The position numbers were made by a program, and so were the translations under genes. Below the pieces are notes generated by a model that was not told where the DNA came from, did no database searches, and worked only from the letters and a program-made list of their open reading frames with translations. A DNA stretch of 64,000 bases, from NCBI GenBank assembly GCA_964229355.1, contig CAXRDE010000019.1, forward strand, positions 1-64,000, in the 5' to 3' direction. This document shows positions 8,893-17,148 of this stretch, piece by piece (the stretch's first letter is position 1; each line of letters starts with the position of its first letter). Source of the stretch: CAXRDE01 sp964229355 (GTDB taxonomy: Bacteria; Cyanobacteriota; Sericytochromatia; UBA7694).

Positions 8893-10029
8893 ATGCTGCA
8901 GCTGCATATTGCCTTCGTAGATTCTTCAGAATTAGCCTACGCGCCCAATAGCCTGTATACGAAACCCTTGCCTGTGGCGCAGCGCAATGTGCTTTATTTA
9001 GCCACTGCCTTAAGTGCCCGGGGGCATCACATCACCCTTTTTCAAGCGGCTTGCGACACCCCCTTACAACAGGCAAATCTAAGCGTTAAACCGCTTCCTG
9101 AACACGGGTTGAGCGAAACACAAGCCATGGATGTGGTGGTGCATATCAACAGCCTGGAAAGTCTACTCGAACTTTCTCGGGAAGATGCTGAGCACCCTTT
9201 AAATATCTTGTGGAGTTTTGAACACCCTCAACACCTGAGCCTTCTCCCGCTAAAAAATCCAGCCCTGCACCCCCATGTGGACTTGCTCTTGTTTTCAAGT
9301 CCTCTGTATAAACCTCTCATCAACACCCAATATGGGCTTCCCAGCCAACACATGCAGGTTTTTCCGGTGGCTATGACCCGCACCTTGCGCAAACGCTTTC
9401 CCCACACCCAGGCCTTCGCTGAGCAACTTCCCCAGGAACTGACGCTCTGTTTCATTCAACGTCCTGAAAAAGGGCTCAGTGAAACCCTCGATATGTTTGA
9501 AACCCTCAAGCAGGGGTTTAAAGACCTGCGGCTCAAAGTTCTCTTGCCCACCGAAGAGCGTCCCTGGAGTCCCCAGGAGAACACATTGCTGGATCGCTGC
9601 CAGGCCGATCCTCAGATTCAGGTTTTTTCTCCCTTACCCCGACCCGCTTATGTGGAGCAATTGATTCAATCACATATTTTGTGTGCGCCGCGCCTGGCCC
9701 TGGAGCCTACCCTGTATGATTTTTTAGACGCCCTGGCGGCAGGCTGTGATGGCGTTGACTTCCAACGTCCCGAGTTGGATTCACTGGGACAGGACTTAAT
9801 AAGAACCATTCCTATGGAGCCCTTAGAAAGCCAAACTGTACGTTATACACAGGCCCTTGCAGAACGCTTAAGCGCCTGGGATGCCAACCCCCAGGAAATG
9901 ATCAAGAAACGTTTTCATGTCATGGCACAAATGGGAACCTTTTTCACCTGGGACTTAAGGGTCTGGGAGTTTGAAAGCCTGGTGTTTCAGCTTCAGAAGT
10001 TACGTCACCCACCGTCAGCGTTGCAATAA
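8893..10029 (+). CDS. Glycosyltransferase (GT-B/GT4-like)
   Basis: 378 residues, starting immediately after the preceding stop (TAAATG). The N-terminal part contains LYLATALSARGHHITLF, typical of GT-B glycosyltransferase N-domains. The middle (LTLCFIQRPEKGLSETLDMF) resembles the R-x-x-KG-x-x segment of GT4 enzymes. The C-terminal acidic motif is weak (ALEPTLYDFLDALAAGCDGV, like EP-xG-xxxxEA-A-G). Donor and acceptor are unknown. It overlaps the convergent tmk gene by 15 bases. Confidence 0.6.
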   Translation: MLQLHIAFVDSSELAYAPNSLYTKPLPVAQRNVLYLATALSARGHHITLFQAACDTPLQQANLSVKPLPEHGLSETQAMDVVVHINSLESLLELSREDAEHPLNILWSFEHPQHLSLLPLKNPALHPHVDLLLFSSPLYKPLINTQYGLPSQHMQVFPVAMTRTLRKRFPHTQAFAEQLPQELTLCFIQRPEKGLSETLDMFETLKQGFKDLRLKVLLPTEERPWSPQENTLLDRCQADPQIQVFSPLPRPAYVEQLIQSHILCAPRLALEPTLYDFLDALAAGCDGVDFQRPELDSLGQDLIRTIPMEPLESQTVRYTQALAERLSAWDANPQEMIKKRFHVMAQMGTFFTWDLRVWEFESLVFQLQKLRHPPSALQ

Positions 10030-10659
10030 AACCAGGGATTTCTCAAGGATAAAGGCCTGAATCTCTGATACAGAACCTCGGGCGTCCACCTTCACCCACC
10101 GGTGGGGTTCTTGCTCAGCAAGGGCTGCATACCCGGCTCTTACCGCCTGATGAAAGCTCAGGGTCTCAGACTCCAGTCGGTCTAAAACACCGCGATTGGC
10201 AATGCGTTCTCGGCCGACCTGAGGATCCAGATCTAATAAGAAGGTCAAATCCGGCACCAAATGATCAGTGGCAGCCCCATTTAAGAGCCTCAGTTGCTCT
10301 AAGTCCAGACCGCGACCGTATCCCTGATAAGCCAAAGTTGAGTCCGTATACCGGTCGCAAATCACCACCTGCCCTGCCGCCAGCGCAGGACGCACAAGGT
10401 ACTCCACGTGATGTGCCCGATCCGCGAGGTAGAGAAAGAGCTCAGCCCGTGAAGATAACACCTCTTCTTCTGCGGGCGCCAGAATCAGGTCCCGAATGCG
10501 TTTGCCGTAGGTCGTGCCACCGGGTTGTCGGGTTAATAAAACCCCATAGCCAGCCTGTTCAAGGGCCACGGCCAGGCGCTGAATTTGTGTGGACTTTCCG
10601 GCACCTTCACCCCCTTCAAAAGAGATAAGCATGCCGGTACGCCGCAAGCTAGAAGTCAT
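10015..10659 (-). CDS. tmk: Thymidylate kinase
   Basis: About 214 residues. P-loop ISFEGGEGAGKSTQ, the DR-x motif LTRQPGGT, DRYTDSTLAYQGYGRGL and LDLDPQVGRERI are all typical of Tmk, which phosphorylates dTMP to dTDP. ATG 10659 has AGGA five bases upstream (10665-10668); ATGs at 10665 and 10632 are alternatives, the last giving the canonical length. It overlaps the upstream Ycf45-like gene by about 11 bases. With dcd in the same operon this makes a small dTTP-supply group. Confidence 0.93.
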   Translation of the reverse strand: MTSSLRRTGMLISFEGGEGAGKSTQIQRLAVALEQAGYGVLLTRQPGGTTYGKRIRDLILAPAEEEVLSSRAELFLYLADRAHHVEYLVRPALAAGQVVICDRYTDSTLAYQGYGRGLDLEQLRLLNGAATDHLVPDLTFLLDLDPQVGRERIANRGVLDRLESETLSFHQAVRAGYAALAEQEPHRWVKVDARGSVSEIQAFILEKSLVLLQR

Positions 10660-12040
10660 GAGCATCCTGAATATCTAGAAAGCCTGTGCCATCCATTTCT
10701 CGAAAACGGCTTTCTTCTTCAGGCGTGGGGCTATCCAACTGCATAATCTGACGTAGGGTTTTTTGAATCTGATAAATGGTGTTTGAACGCACCATATACA
10801 CAGGAATTTGCCGATTTTCAGCCGCATCAATCACTTTGCGGTGTTTTTTATAGGATTGCAGTAGCATTAAGGCATCGGCATCATCCATATCTTTGGTGAC
10901 GCGAGCAGGCAGGCGCATGGTTTTGATCACCCGCTCCACCTGACTGCGGCTCACCGCATACGGAAAAATATTCATGACGCTTTCGCGCTCACCCGTCACA
11001 TTGAGCATTTGGCGCCCCATGTCCACGGGTTCGGTTTTGATCTTTTTCACCAAACCGTCTTCGTCAATATAACGCACCTCAGGCGCAGGCATGCGGCCAC
11101 GGAGGTATTGATCCACCACTTCTGATACATCAATATGAATAGCCAAACGATAACGATCCTGGATTTCAATGGCAATGTCAAAGGTGGGAGGAGATTTGCG
11201 TTCTAAAACCGTCTTTTGGGTAGAGCGACGCTTGGCCTCTTCATCACCCAGGGTTACACTTTCGATACCGCCCACGAGATCATTCAACGAGGGATTTAAA
11301 ATCAGGTTTTCAATACTATTGCCGTGGGCAGTCCCAATTAACTGTACGCCCCGCTCTGCAATCGTGCGTGCGGCGTCAGCTTCTGCCTGGGTAGAAATTT
11401 CATCAATCACAATCACTTCAGGCATATGGTTTTCAACGGCCTCAATCATCACTGCATGCTGCTCGGCAGGGGTGCGCACCTGCATGCGTCGGGCACGACC
11501 AATAGCTGGATGCGGAATATCACCGTCGCCAGCGATTTCGTTAGAGGTGTCAATCACCACCACCCGCTTGTTTAAATCATCGGCCAAAATGCGCGCGATT
11601 TCTCTCAGCTTGGTGGTTTTACCCACACCAGGACGACCCAGCGCCAAAATACTGCGCCCTGATTCTACCAGATCACGGATAATATCAATGGTTCCTTGAA
11701 CAGCACGCCCCACACGGCAGGTCAAACCAATAATTTTACCGGTGCGATTGCGAATGCAAGAAATGCGGTGCAAGGTGCGCTCTATACCCGCCCGATTATC
11801 GTCACCAAAGGAACCTATCTGATTGACCACATAATCAATATCTTGTTGGCTGACAGGGGTTTCCGTTAAATATTTAATTCCATCAGGATAGCGCGCTTCA
11901 GGTTCTCGACCCAGATCCAAAACGATTTCAATCAGTTCGTGTAAACGATCTTCATTCCGTAAGACCGTGGAGATACTCTCAGGCAGTTTCACCAACAGTT
12001 CGTCAATATTATCTGTGATTTGTTTCTCTGTAACTTCCAT
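10649..12040 (-). CDS. Ycf45/SpoIIIAA-type AAA ATPase
   Basis: 463 residues. Walker A GRPGVGKTT (135-143), Walker B VIVIDEI (209-215), and the motif IDTSNEIAGDGDIPHPAIG between them match the SpoIIIAA/Ycf45 subfamily of secretion-type ATPases. The C-terminal part (SRSQVERVIKTMRLPARV onward) is the Ycf45 extension. I do not see a clear R3H motif at the end. Homologs are found in cyanobacteria and plastids and, as SpoIIIAA, in spore formers; the bacterial function outside sporulation is not settled. It sits between ldpA-like (8-base gap, TAGGAG as SD) and tmk. Confidence 0.85.
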   Translation of the reverse strand: MEVTEKQITDNIDELLVKLPESISTVLRNEDRLHELIEIVLDLGREPEARYPDGIKYLTETPVSQQDIDYVVNQIGSFGDDNRAGIERTLHRISCIRNRTGKIIGLTCRVGRAVQGTIDIIRDLVESGRSILALGRPGVGKTTKLREIARILADDLNKRVVVIDTSNEIAGDGDIPHPAIGRARRMQVRTPAEQHAVMIEAVENHMPEVIVIDEISTQAEADAARTIAERGVQLIGTAHGNSIENLILNPSLNDLVGGIESVTLGDEEAKRRSTQKTVLERKSPPTFDIAIEIQDRYRLAIHIDVSEVVDQYLRGRMPAPEVRYIDEDGLVKKIKTEPVDMGRQMLNVTGERESVMNIFPYAVSRSQVERVIKTMRLPARVTKDMDDADALMLLQSYKKHRKVIDAAENRQIPVYMVRSNTIYQIQKTLRQIMQLDSPTPEEESRFREMDGTGFLDIQDAHDF

Positions 12041-12048
12041 GAATACTC

Positions 12049-13065
12049 CTATGCGTAAGGCTGTTCTTTTATTTTAACGGGTTCGTGAACAAAGCGGGCG
12101 GCATCCGCCGAAGCCACCAGTTCGCGCGCTCGGCGTAATGCCTCGGTAAAATCGGAGGCCGATAACGTCTCAACATCAGGCGATAAACCAATATATTTAC
12201 GGGCAAAAGAGCCTGTCCCCACCCCGTGAATGGGAATTTGCTCGCGGCAAGCAATTTCTCGGGTTAAGTCATTAACACCCCCTGACACCTGAACAAAAGC
12301 ATCAACTTTAGCAGCAAACAAGGCCTGAGCCAATACCAGAGCTGGCCAGGTAGAGCGCCAACCTTTGCGACCACTAATCGGCTGGCCATCGGCTTGAATG
12401 ATCATCTCTTCTCCCCAGCCAGCCACAATATCCTGAGCCAGGCTCACAAGTTCTGACGCACTCTGGTCATGGGCTCCCAAACTACAGGCCAAAAGATCAA
12501 TCCGTTCTCGCCAGGGAGCCAGACGCTCAAAAATGTCCTGCAGCGCTTCGCGTCCACCATGGCCCGTATGCACTTCAATGGCCGAGGCCCCCGCGGCAAA
12601 ACACTGGTGAATGAGTGCATCTACTGTATCAAGCGGCTCTCGAGGCACCAGGGTCAGGGCTTTTTCGGGGCAGGCAATCACACAGTGATCACAGCCCAAA
12701 CAATTCTCCAGGCGTAACGTGTTACCCACAAATACACCGTGCGGACAGGCATTGGCACAATAGCCATGATCATGGCACAGAGCATCTGTCTTTTGTACCC
12801 GCAAAAAATGAACATCTTCATTGATGCCAATAGAAATCATAATCAACGGGACCGGCAAATGAGGGTCTCGTGCCTGAGCCCGTTCAATACCAAGTTTAAC
12901 GGCTTTCACCAGTTGAGGGTCTGCTCCAATATCAATAACATGGGCGCCGGCCAACGCAAAGATCTCACTGAAGTGAGTCACAAAACGGGCATTGCGATAG
13001 CTGGCCCCACAAATCACCTTAAAAAAACGTTGCGCGTGAAGCGCCTCTCGAATTCTGGGATGCAT
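12049..13065 (-). CDS. ldpA: LdpA-like iron-sulphur protein
   Basis: 338 residues. The N-terminal half resembles cyanobacterial LdpA (KVICGASYRNARFV, ALAGAHVIDIGADPQLV). A ferredoxin-like segment at 97-132 follows: C97-x2-H100-x2-C103-x3-C107P, then C122-x2-C125-x2-C128-x3-C132P. The second half is the LdpA C-terminal domain type (IEVHTGHGG, QADGQPISGRKG, VQVSGGVND). In Synechococcus LdpA is a redox-active Fe-S protein feeding into circadian input. The role here is unknown. Position 100 of the first cluster is His where Cys is usual. Its ATG overlaps the dcd stop (TGATG). Confidence 0.75.
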   Translation of the reverse strand: MHPRIREALHAQRFFKVICGASYRNARFVTHFSEIFALAGAHVIDIGADPQLVKAVKLGIERAQARDPHLPVPLIMISIGINEDVHFLRVQKTDALCHDHGYCANACPHGVFVGNTLRLENCLGCDHCVIACPEKALTLVPREPLDTVDALIHQCFAAGASAIEVHTGHGGREALQDIFERLAPWRERIDLLACSLGAHDQSASELVSLAQDIVAGWGEEMIIQADGQPISGRKGWRSTWPALVLAQALFAAKVDAFVQVSGGVNDLTREIACREQIPIHGVGTGSFARKYIGLSPDVETLSASDFTEALRRARELVASADAARFVHEPVKIKEQPYA

Positions 13066-13625
13066 CAGTACGCAATACGTGGCAGCACGATGCCTTCCTG
13101 GGCCTGATATTTACCGGCCCGGCTGCGATAATTGACCTCACAGGCTTCGTCGCCTTCAAAAAATAAGACCTGACATAAGCCCTCATTGGCATAAATCCGA
13201 CAGGGCAAAGGGGTGGTGTTAGAGATTTCAAGGGTGACATAGCCTTCCCAACCGGGCTCAAAAGGGGTGACATTCACAATGATGCCACAACGGGCATAGG
13301 TGCTCTTGCCCAGACAAATAGCCAGGACATTATCAGGAATTTTAAAGTACTCTACCGAAGAGGCCAGCGCAAAAGAATTGGGGGGCACCGTACATACATC
13401 GCCTTCAAAGTCCAAAAAGGATTGATCGGCAAAATTCTTGGGATCCACAATGGCACCATGCACATTTGTGAAAATTTTAAACTTATTGCTGACCCGTAGG
13501 TCATAGCCATAAGACGATAAACCATAGGAAATTTTACCTGTGCTCACCAAACGCTCTTCAAAAGGAGAAATCATCCCCTCTTCTAAGGCCTTTTGGCGAA
13601 TCCAGCGATCGGACTTAATACCCAT
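13065..13625 (-). CDS. dcd: dCTP deaminase
   Basis: 186 residues, the usual length. Visible family motifs are YGYDLRVSNKFKIFTN, FALASSVEYFKIP, GKSTYARCGI and the catalytic-region PGWEGYVTLEISN, with the general-base Glu in the last. It deaminates dCTP to dUTP, the precursor of dTMP. It is first gene of the leftward operon dcd, ldpA-like, ycf45-like, tmk. Confidence 0.95.
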   Translation of the reverse strand: MGIKSDRWIRQKALEEGMISPFEERLVSTGKISYGLSSYGYDLRVSNKFKIFTNVHGAIVDPKNFADQSFLDFEGDVCTVPPNSFALASSVEYFKIPDNVLAICLGKSTYARCGIIVNVTPFEPGWEGYVTLEISNTTPLPCRIYANEGLCQVLFFEGDEACEVNYRSRAGKYQAQEGIVLPRIAY

Positions 13626-13759
13626 AATGACGACCTGTACCTCAATCTTAAAATATCTATTGCATTCAGAATAACAAGAAACCCCGCTGTGCGGGCTAAA
13701 CCTATAGATTTTAAACCTGTTAAAATGAGCACAAACTTAGCACGAAAGAGGGCTTGTCC

Positions 13760-15094
13760 ATGCAGCACATCTACAGTACACGTGTCATTCTCCCCACTGG
13801 TGAGCAGGCAGCGACCATCAGCATTGAAGACGGAAAAATCCACAGAATTCATAGCGATCAGCGCCTGCCCGAAGCGGAGGATTTTGGTGATTTGGTCATT
13901 ATGCCCGGCGTGGTGGATCCCCATGTGCACGTGAATGAGCCGGGGCGTACGGAATGGGAAGGCTTTCGCAGCGCCACCCGAGCAGCGGCTGCAGGGGGTG
14001 TTACAACCCTGGTGGATATGCCTCTCAACTCAAGCCCGGTCACCACCACGTTAGAAGCCTTCAAAAAGAAAGCCCTGGTGGCCCAACACAAATGCTGGGT
14101 GGACGTGGGCTTTTGGGGTGGAGTGATCCCTGAAAATTGCAATGAAGAAACCCTGGAACCCATGATTGAGGGTGGGATTTTGGGATTTAAAGCCTTTCTG
14201 ATTCACTCAGGCATTGACGAGTTTCCCCACAGCACCGCCGAAGATCTTCGCAAAGCGATGCCCATACTGGCTAAACACAATATCCCCCTGTTGGTGCACG
14301 CAGAATTGGAAGGAGAGGCCCCTGAACACCCTGAAAGCGCCCCCCAAAGCTACGCTGCATTTCTGGCTTCTCGCCCCAAAGCCTGGGAAGACCGCGCCAT
14401 TGACATGATGATTGAACTGTGTCGCGAAACGGGCTGCGCCACCCATATTGTGCATCTCTCTTCCGCCAGTGCCTTACCTGCCATTGCCAAAGCAAAAGCA
14501 GAAGGGCTTCCCTTTACCGTCGAAACCTGCCCGCACTATTTATACTTTCATGCAGAGGGCATTCCCGATGGGCATCCCGAATACAAATGCATGCCTCCTA
14601 TCCGCGAGCGCGAAAATGCAGAGCAATTGTGGCAGGGCTTAAAAGACGGTCTGATCGACTTTGTGGTAACGGACCACTCTCCCTGTACCCCAGGTCTTAA
14701 ACACCTGGAACATGGCGATGTCTTGCACGCCTGGGGAGGGATCGCCTCGCTGCAATTTGGATTATCATCGGTGTGGACGCGGGCCCGCAAGCGGGGTTTT
14801 ACGCCCACAGATATGTGGCGTTTGATGAGCCAGGCCCCCGCTCATTTTGCAGGCAGACCCCAAAAAGGAATCCTTCAGGAAGGCGGCCCGGCGGATCTGG
14901 TGATCTGGGATCCCAATGCCCAATTCGTGGTTTCAGCAGAAAATATCTTTTTTAAACACGCCGTGACTCCGTATCAAAACCAGGCCTTGTGGGGTAAGGT
15001 TCACAAAACCTTTGTGGCAGGACGTTGCGTGTACCAGTATGGTGAGCATCTACAAAAGCCCACCGGCCAGCTACTGCTGGGCAGAGCTATTTAA
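13760..15094 (+). CDS. allB: Allantoinase (cyclic amidohydrolase)
   Basis: About 444 residues. Metal-binding VDPHVHVNEPGR (HxH), the carboxylated-lysine segment GFKAFLIHSG, HAELEG, IVHLSS and TDHSP are in the expected order. The SG-D-EF motif after the lysine and DMPLNSSP favour allantoinase over dihydroorotase. It hydrolyses allantoin to allantoate. ATG 13760 is preferred over the in-frame TTG at 13754 because AGAGGG (13747-13752) sits 7 bases from the ATG. No other purine-catabolism gene is nearby. Confidence 0.88.
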   Translation: MQHIYSTRVILPTGEQAATISIEDGKIHRIHSDQRLPEAEDFGDLVIMPGVVDPHVHVNEPGRTEWEGFRSATRAAAAGGVTTLVDMPLNSSPVTTTLEAFKKKALVAQHKCWVDVGFWGGVIPENCNEETLEPMIEGGILGFKAFLIHSGIDEFPHSTAEDLRKAMPILAKHNIPLLVHAELEGEAPEHPESAPQSYAAFLASRPKAWEDRAIDMMIELCRETGCATHIVHLSSASALPAIAKAKAEGLPFTVETCPHYLYFHAEGIPDGHPEYKCMPPIRERENAEQLWQGLKDGLIDFVVTDHSPCTPGLKHLEHGDVLHAWGGIASLQFGLSSVWTRARKRGFTPTDMWRLMSQAPAHFAGRPQKGILQEGGPADLVIWDPNAQFVVSAENIFFKHAVTPYQNQALWGKVHKTFVAGRCVYQYGEHLQKPTGQLLLGRAI

Positions 15095-15677
15095 GTTCTA
15101 TACGTAAGCCCTGAAGGCTCAGAGGCTCAAGCAACGGCTCAACGCTTAACCAACGGGAGCGATACACAGAAAAATCAGCTTCAATCTCGATGCCATAGGT
15201 CAGTTCGGGAGAAAGTTCCCACTGGCGATAATAATAATCAAGCTGGGTACTAAGCGTATAAGGGTAGCGAAGAAGGATACGTTGCCGGGGTTCGTCATTG
15301 ACACAAGCCAGTACCGCCAGGAGCGCCTGACTGGCCTGTGTATAGGCCCGCACAAGCCCCCCTTTGCCGAGTTTGATCCCACCAAAATAGCGGCTTACCA
15401 CAATGATACTGTTTTGAAGATGATGCTCAAGAATATTCAAAATCGGGCGTCCGGCGGTACCTGTGGGTTCACCATCGTCCGAAAAGCGGTCAATCTGGGG
15501 TGGCCCGGTGACCTTAAAGGCGTAACAGTGGTGATTTGCTTCAGGATATTGAGATTGAATCTGGCTGAGAAAAGCCTGGGCCGCTTCCGGCGTGCGCACG
15601 GGCGCGCCACTGGCAATAAAACGGCTGTTTTGAATCATGATTTCCGTCTCACCGGTTTCGGCAAAGGTCTGAGACAT
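15087..15677 (-). CDS. yigZ: YigZ/IMPACT family protein
   Basis: 196 residues. The UPF0029 N-domain motifs are clear: SRFIASGAPV, HHCYAF, DDGEPTGTAGRPIL and IIVVSRYFGGIKLGKGGLVRAY. The C-terminal DUF1949 region follows. YigZ-type proteins are small conserved proteins related to the translation regulator IMPACT; the bacterial biochemical role is not settled. It overlaps the convergent allantoinase by 8 bases. Confidence 0.9.
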   Translation of the reverse strand: MSQTFAETGETEIMIQNSRFIASGAPVRTPEAAQAFLSQIQSQYPEANHHCYAFKVTGPPQIDRFSDDGEPTGTAGRPILNILEHHLQNSIIVVSRYFGGIKLGKGGLVRAYTQASQALLAVLACVNDEPRQRILLRYPYTLSTQLDYYYRQWELSPELTYGIEIEADFSVYRSRWLSVEPLLEPLSLQGLRIELK

Positions 15678-15699
15678 GGACTATCGTTTGCCCTGAGGG

Positions 15700-16305
15700 C
15701 TAAACGCCGCCGCCCTGGGCATCCACATCGAGCCAGCGCTCAATAATGCCGGTAATTTTGTTCGAAACCGTCTCGCGAATTCCGCTCACATGATAGAGGG
15801 AGTCTGCCACAGCAAAGCCGATGGCTCCGCCGATCAGGCCCACCGTTCCCATACCAAAAGAGGCGTTGGCCATGGATTTCACCGCCAGGCTAGCCCCTGC
15901 AGAAGAAACCATTCCTCCGATGGTGCCGCCAACAAGATCGGCGCCCACATTCCCGCCTGCACGGGCCATATTGATTTCGCCGGTGGTCAGATGATAAATA
16001 TTGCGACCCGCGGAGACCGCTCCGCTGATTAATCCCGCTTTGCCTGCGGTTTTAAAAGCGGTAGAAACCGTCAAGCCCAGGGAAGAGGCTTCTTTCATCT
16101 TGAGCTGGCTGATCTGCAAAGAGGTGGCTGCCTGGTTGGCCGTCATTCTTCCGATAAGCAACGACTTCACACCGATTTCTACCGCATCGATGGCAAAGTT
16201 AGATGCATACTGTGGCGAGTTGGTGGGGTCTTCTACACTGGCGGTATACGTTGACGGGAAGGTCAAGTTATACGGCATATAAGACTGAATGGCTGTCGTA
16301 TTCAT
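15700..16305 (-). CDS. Glycine-zipper-like paralog family member A
   Basis: 201 residues, no signal peptide. From ~residue 75 on it is rich in Gly/Ala and small residues: GLISGAVSAGRNIY, GGNVGADLVGGTIGGM, MGTVGLIGGAIGFAVA. A polar tail (NKITGIIERWLDV) ends it. The whole layout aligns by eye with the product of 57727-58506 (NMFAGALAGGITHKETAE against SLLIGRMTANQAATS; GNIGADTIGGLLAG against GNVGADLVGGTIGG). Such Gly-rich helices suit membrane insertion or tight helix packing. Function is unknown. AAAGGAT precedes the ATG. Confidence 0.7.
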   Translation of the reverse strand: MNTTAIQSYMPYNLTFPSTYTASVEDPTNSPQYASNFAIDAVEIGVKSLLIGRMTANQAATSLQISQLKMKEASSLGLTVSTAFKTAGKAGLISGAVSAGRNIYHLTTGEINMARAGGNVGADLVGGTIGGMVSSAGASLAVKSMANASFGMGTVGLIGGAIGFAVADSLYHVSGIRETVSNKITGIIERWLDVDAQGGGV

Positions 16306-16646
16306 CGCTTATCCTTTGATTGTGTTATGAGAATAACGGCTCATGGTTCTACTATAGAGTGAAGCCTTTAAAAACTGAAGCCCTGTATATTATGTTAAGT
16401 TTAAGAAAAAGCAATTTTTTATTTAAATCCTAAACACCTCAAAAAAAATCACCAGGCTGTACTGCGCCTGGTGATTTTTTCCTATTTATATCAACACGTG
16501 TTCAATCATTAACGGGCAAGAATCATTAATCATCCACCTTTATGTCACGGGTTTTCACGATGTGTCAAAGAACACATCCTCATAATCTAGTCCAAAAAAT
16601 TGTCATTACAACAACATTTTTATAACTTTTTAATAAAATTCAAAAA
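16306..16646. other. 341-base intergenic region between two leftward genes
   Basis: It holds a bidirectional terminator (16443-16480) and, reading leftward, a possible promoter for the 15700-16305 gene with -10 TATAGT at 16353-16358 and a weak -35 17 bases upstream. The segment 16483-16646 is AT-rich and I see no gene in it. Confidence 0.5.
16443..16480. terminator. Bidirectional hairpin terminator
   Basis: Arms AAAAAATCACCAGGC (16443-16457) and GCCTGGTGATTTTTT (16466-16480) are fully complementary around an 8-base loop, with A and T runs on either side. It can terminate the leftward gene at 16647-17132 and any rightward transcript. Confidence 0.85.
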
Positions 16647-17132
16647 TTAATCAAAATGAACCGAGCGACACGCCAAAATTGCCTGTGGAAGTTCATGCAA
16701 AGACGCAATGAACTTTAGCTTTTTTTGTGACAATAAAGGGTTCTTTTTGCAGACCTCAAACAGGCGCGGGTTGGTGGTAATGAGGGCATCTAAGCCCCCT
16801 TTCACCATCCAGTCTCGCAAAAACACGCTGCCCGACTGTACAAAACCAATCAGTTGCTTATCGGGCTGTGCTGCATACCACCCACACTCCCAGGCACAAT
16901 CACGACCAAAAGCATCAAAAAGCACCAGGCCAATCTGTGAGGCGGTCATCATTTCCAGGCATTGTTGGTAAACATGCAAAGGAAATTCCACGTGACTCAA
17001 ATGGTCTGGCACAATTTTTTGGGGTAAGTGCACAAAAAATTGCTCCGCAGGAAAAAGCTCCGCAATTAAAGCATTGTCGTGAGCATTGCTAATGCTGGCA
17101 GAAAGATAAATTTCTAAAGGGGCAGCAGTCAT
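16647..17132 (-). CDS. Nucleoside 2-deoxyribosyltransferase-like protein
   Basis: 161 residues. The N-terminal IYLSASISNAHDN and central VLFDAFGRDCAWECGWYAA match the nucleoside 2-deoxyribosyltransferase fold (Y-A/S-x-P/S ... D-x-GT-xE-xGxA). Family members break or exchange N-glycosidic bonds of deoxynucleosides or their monophosphates. The D-x-x-WE-x-GW-A segment keeps the key Asp and Glu, so activity is plausible. Substrate is unknown. The downstream neighbour is terminated by the hairpin at 16443-16480. Confidence 0.6.
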   Translation of the reverse strand: MTAAPLEIYLSASISNAHDNALIAELFPAEQFFVHLPQKIVPDHLSHVEFPLHVYQQCLEMMTASQIGLVLFDAFGRDCAWECGWYAAQPDKQLIGFVQSGSVFLRDWMVKGGLDALITTNPRLFEVCKKNPLLSQKKLKFIASLHELPQAILACRSVHFD

Positions 17133-17148
17133 GGCAGTCTTCTTTCAT

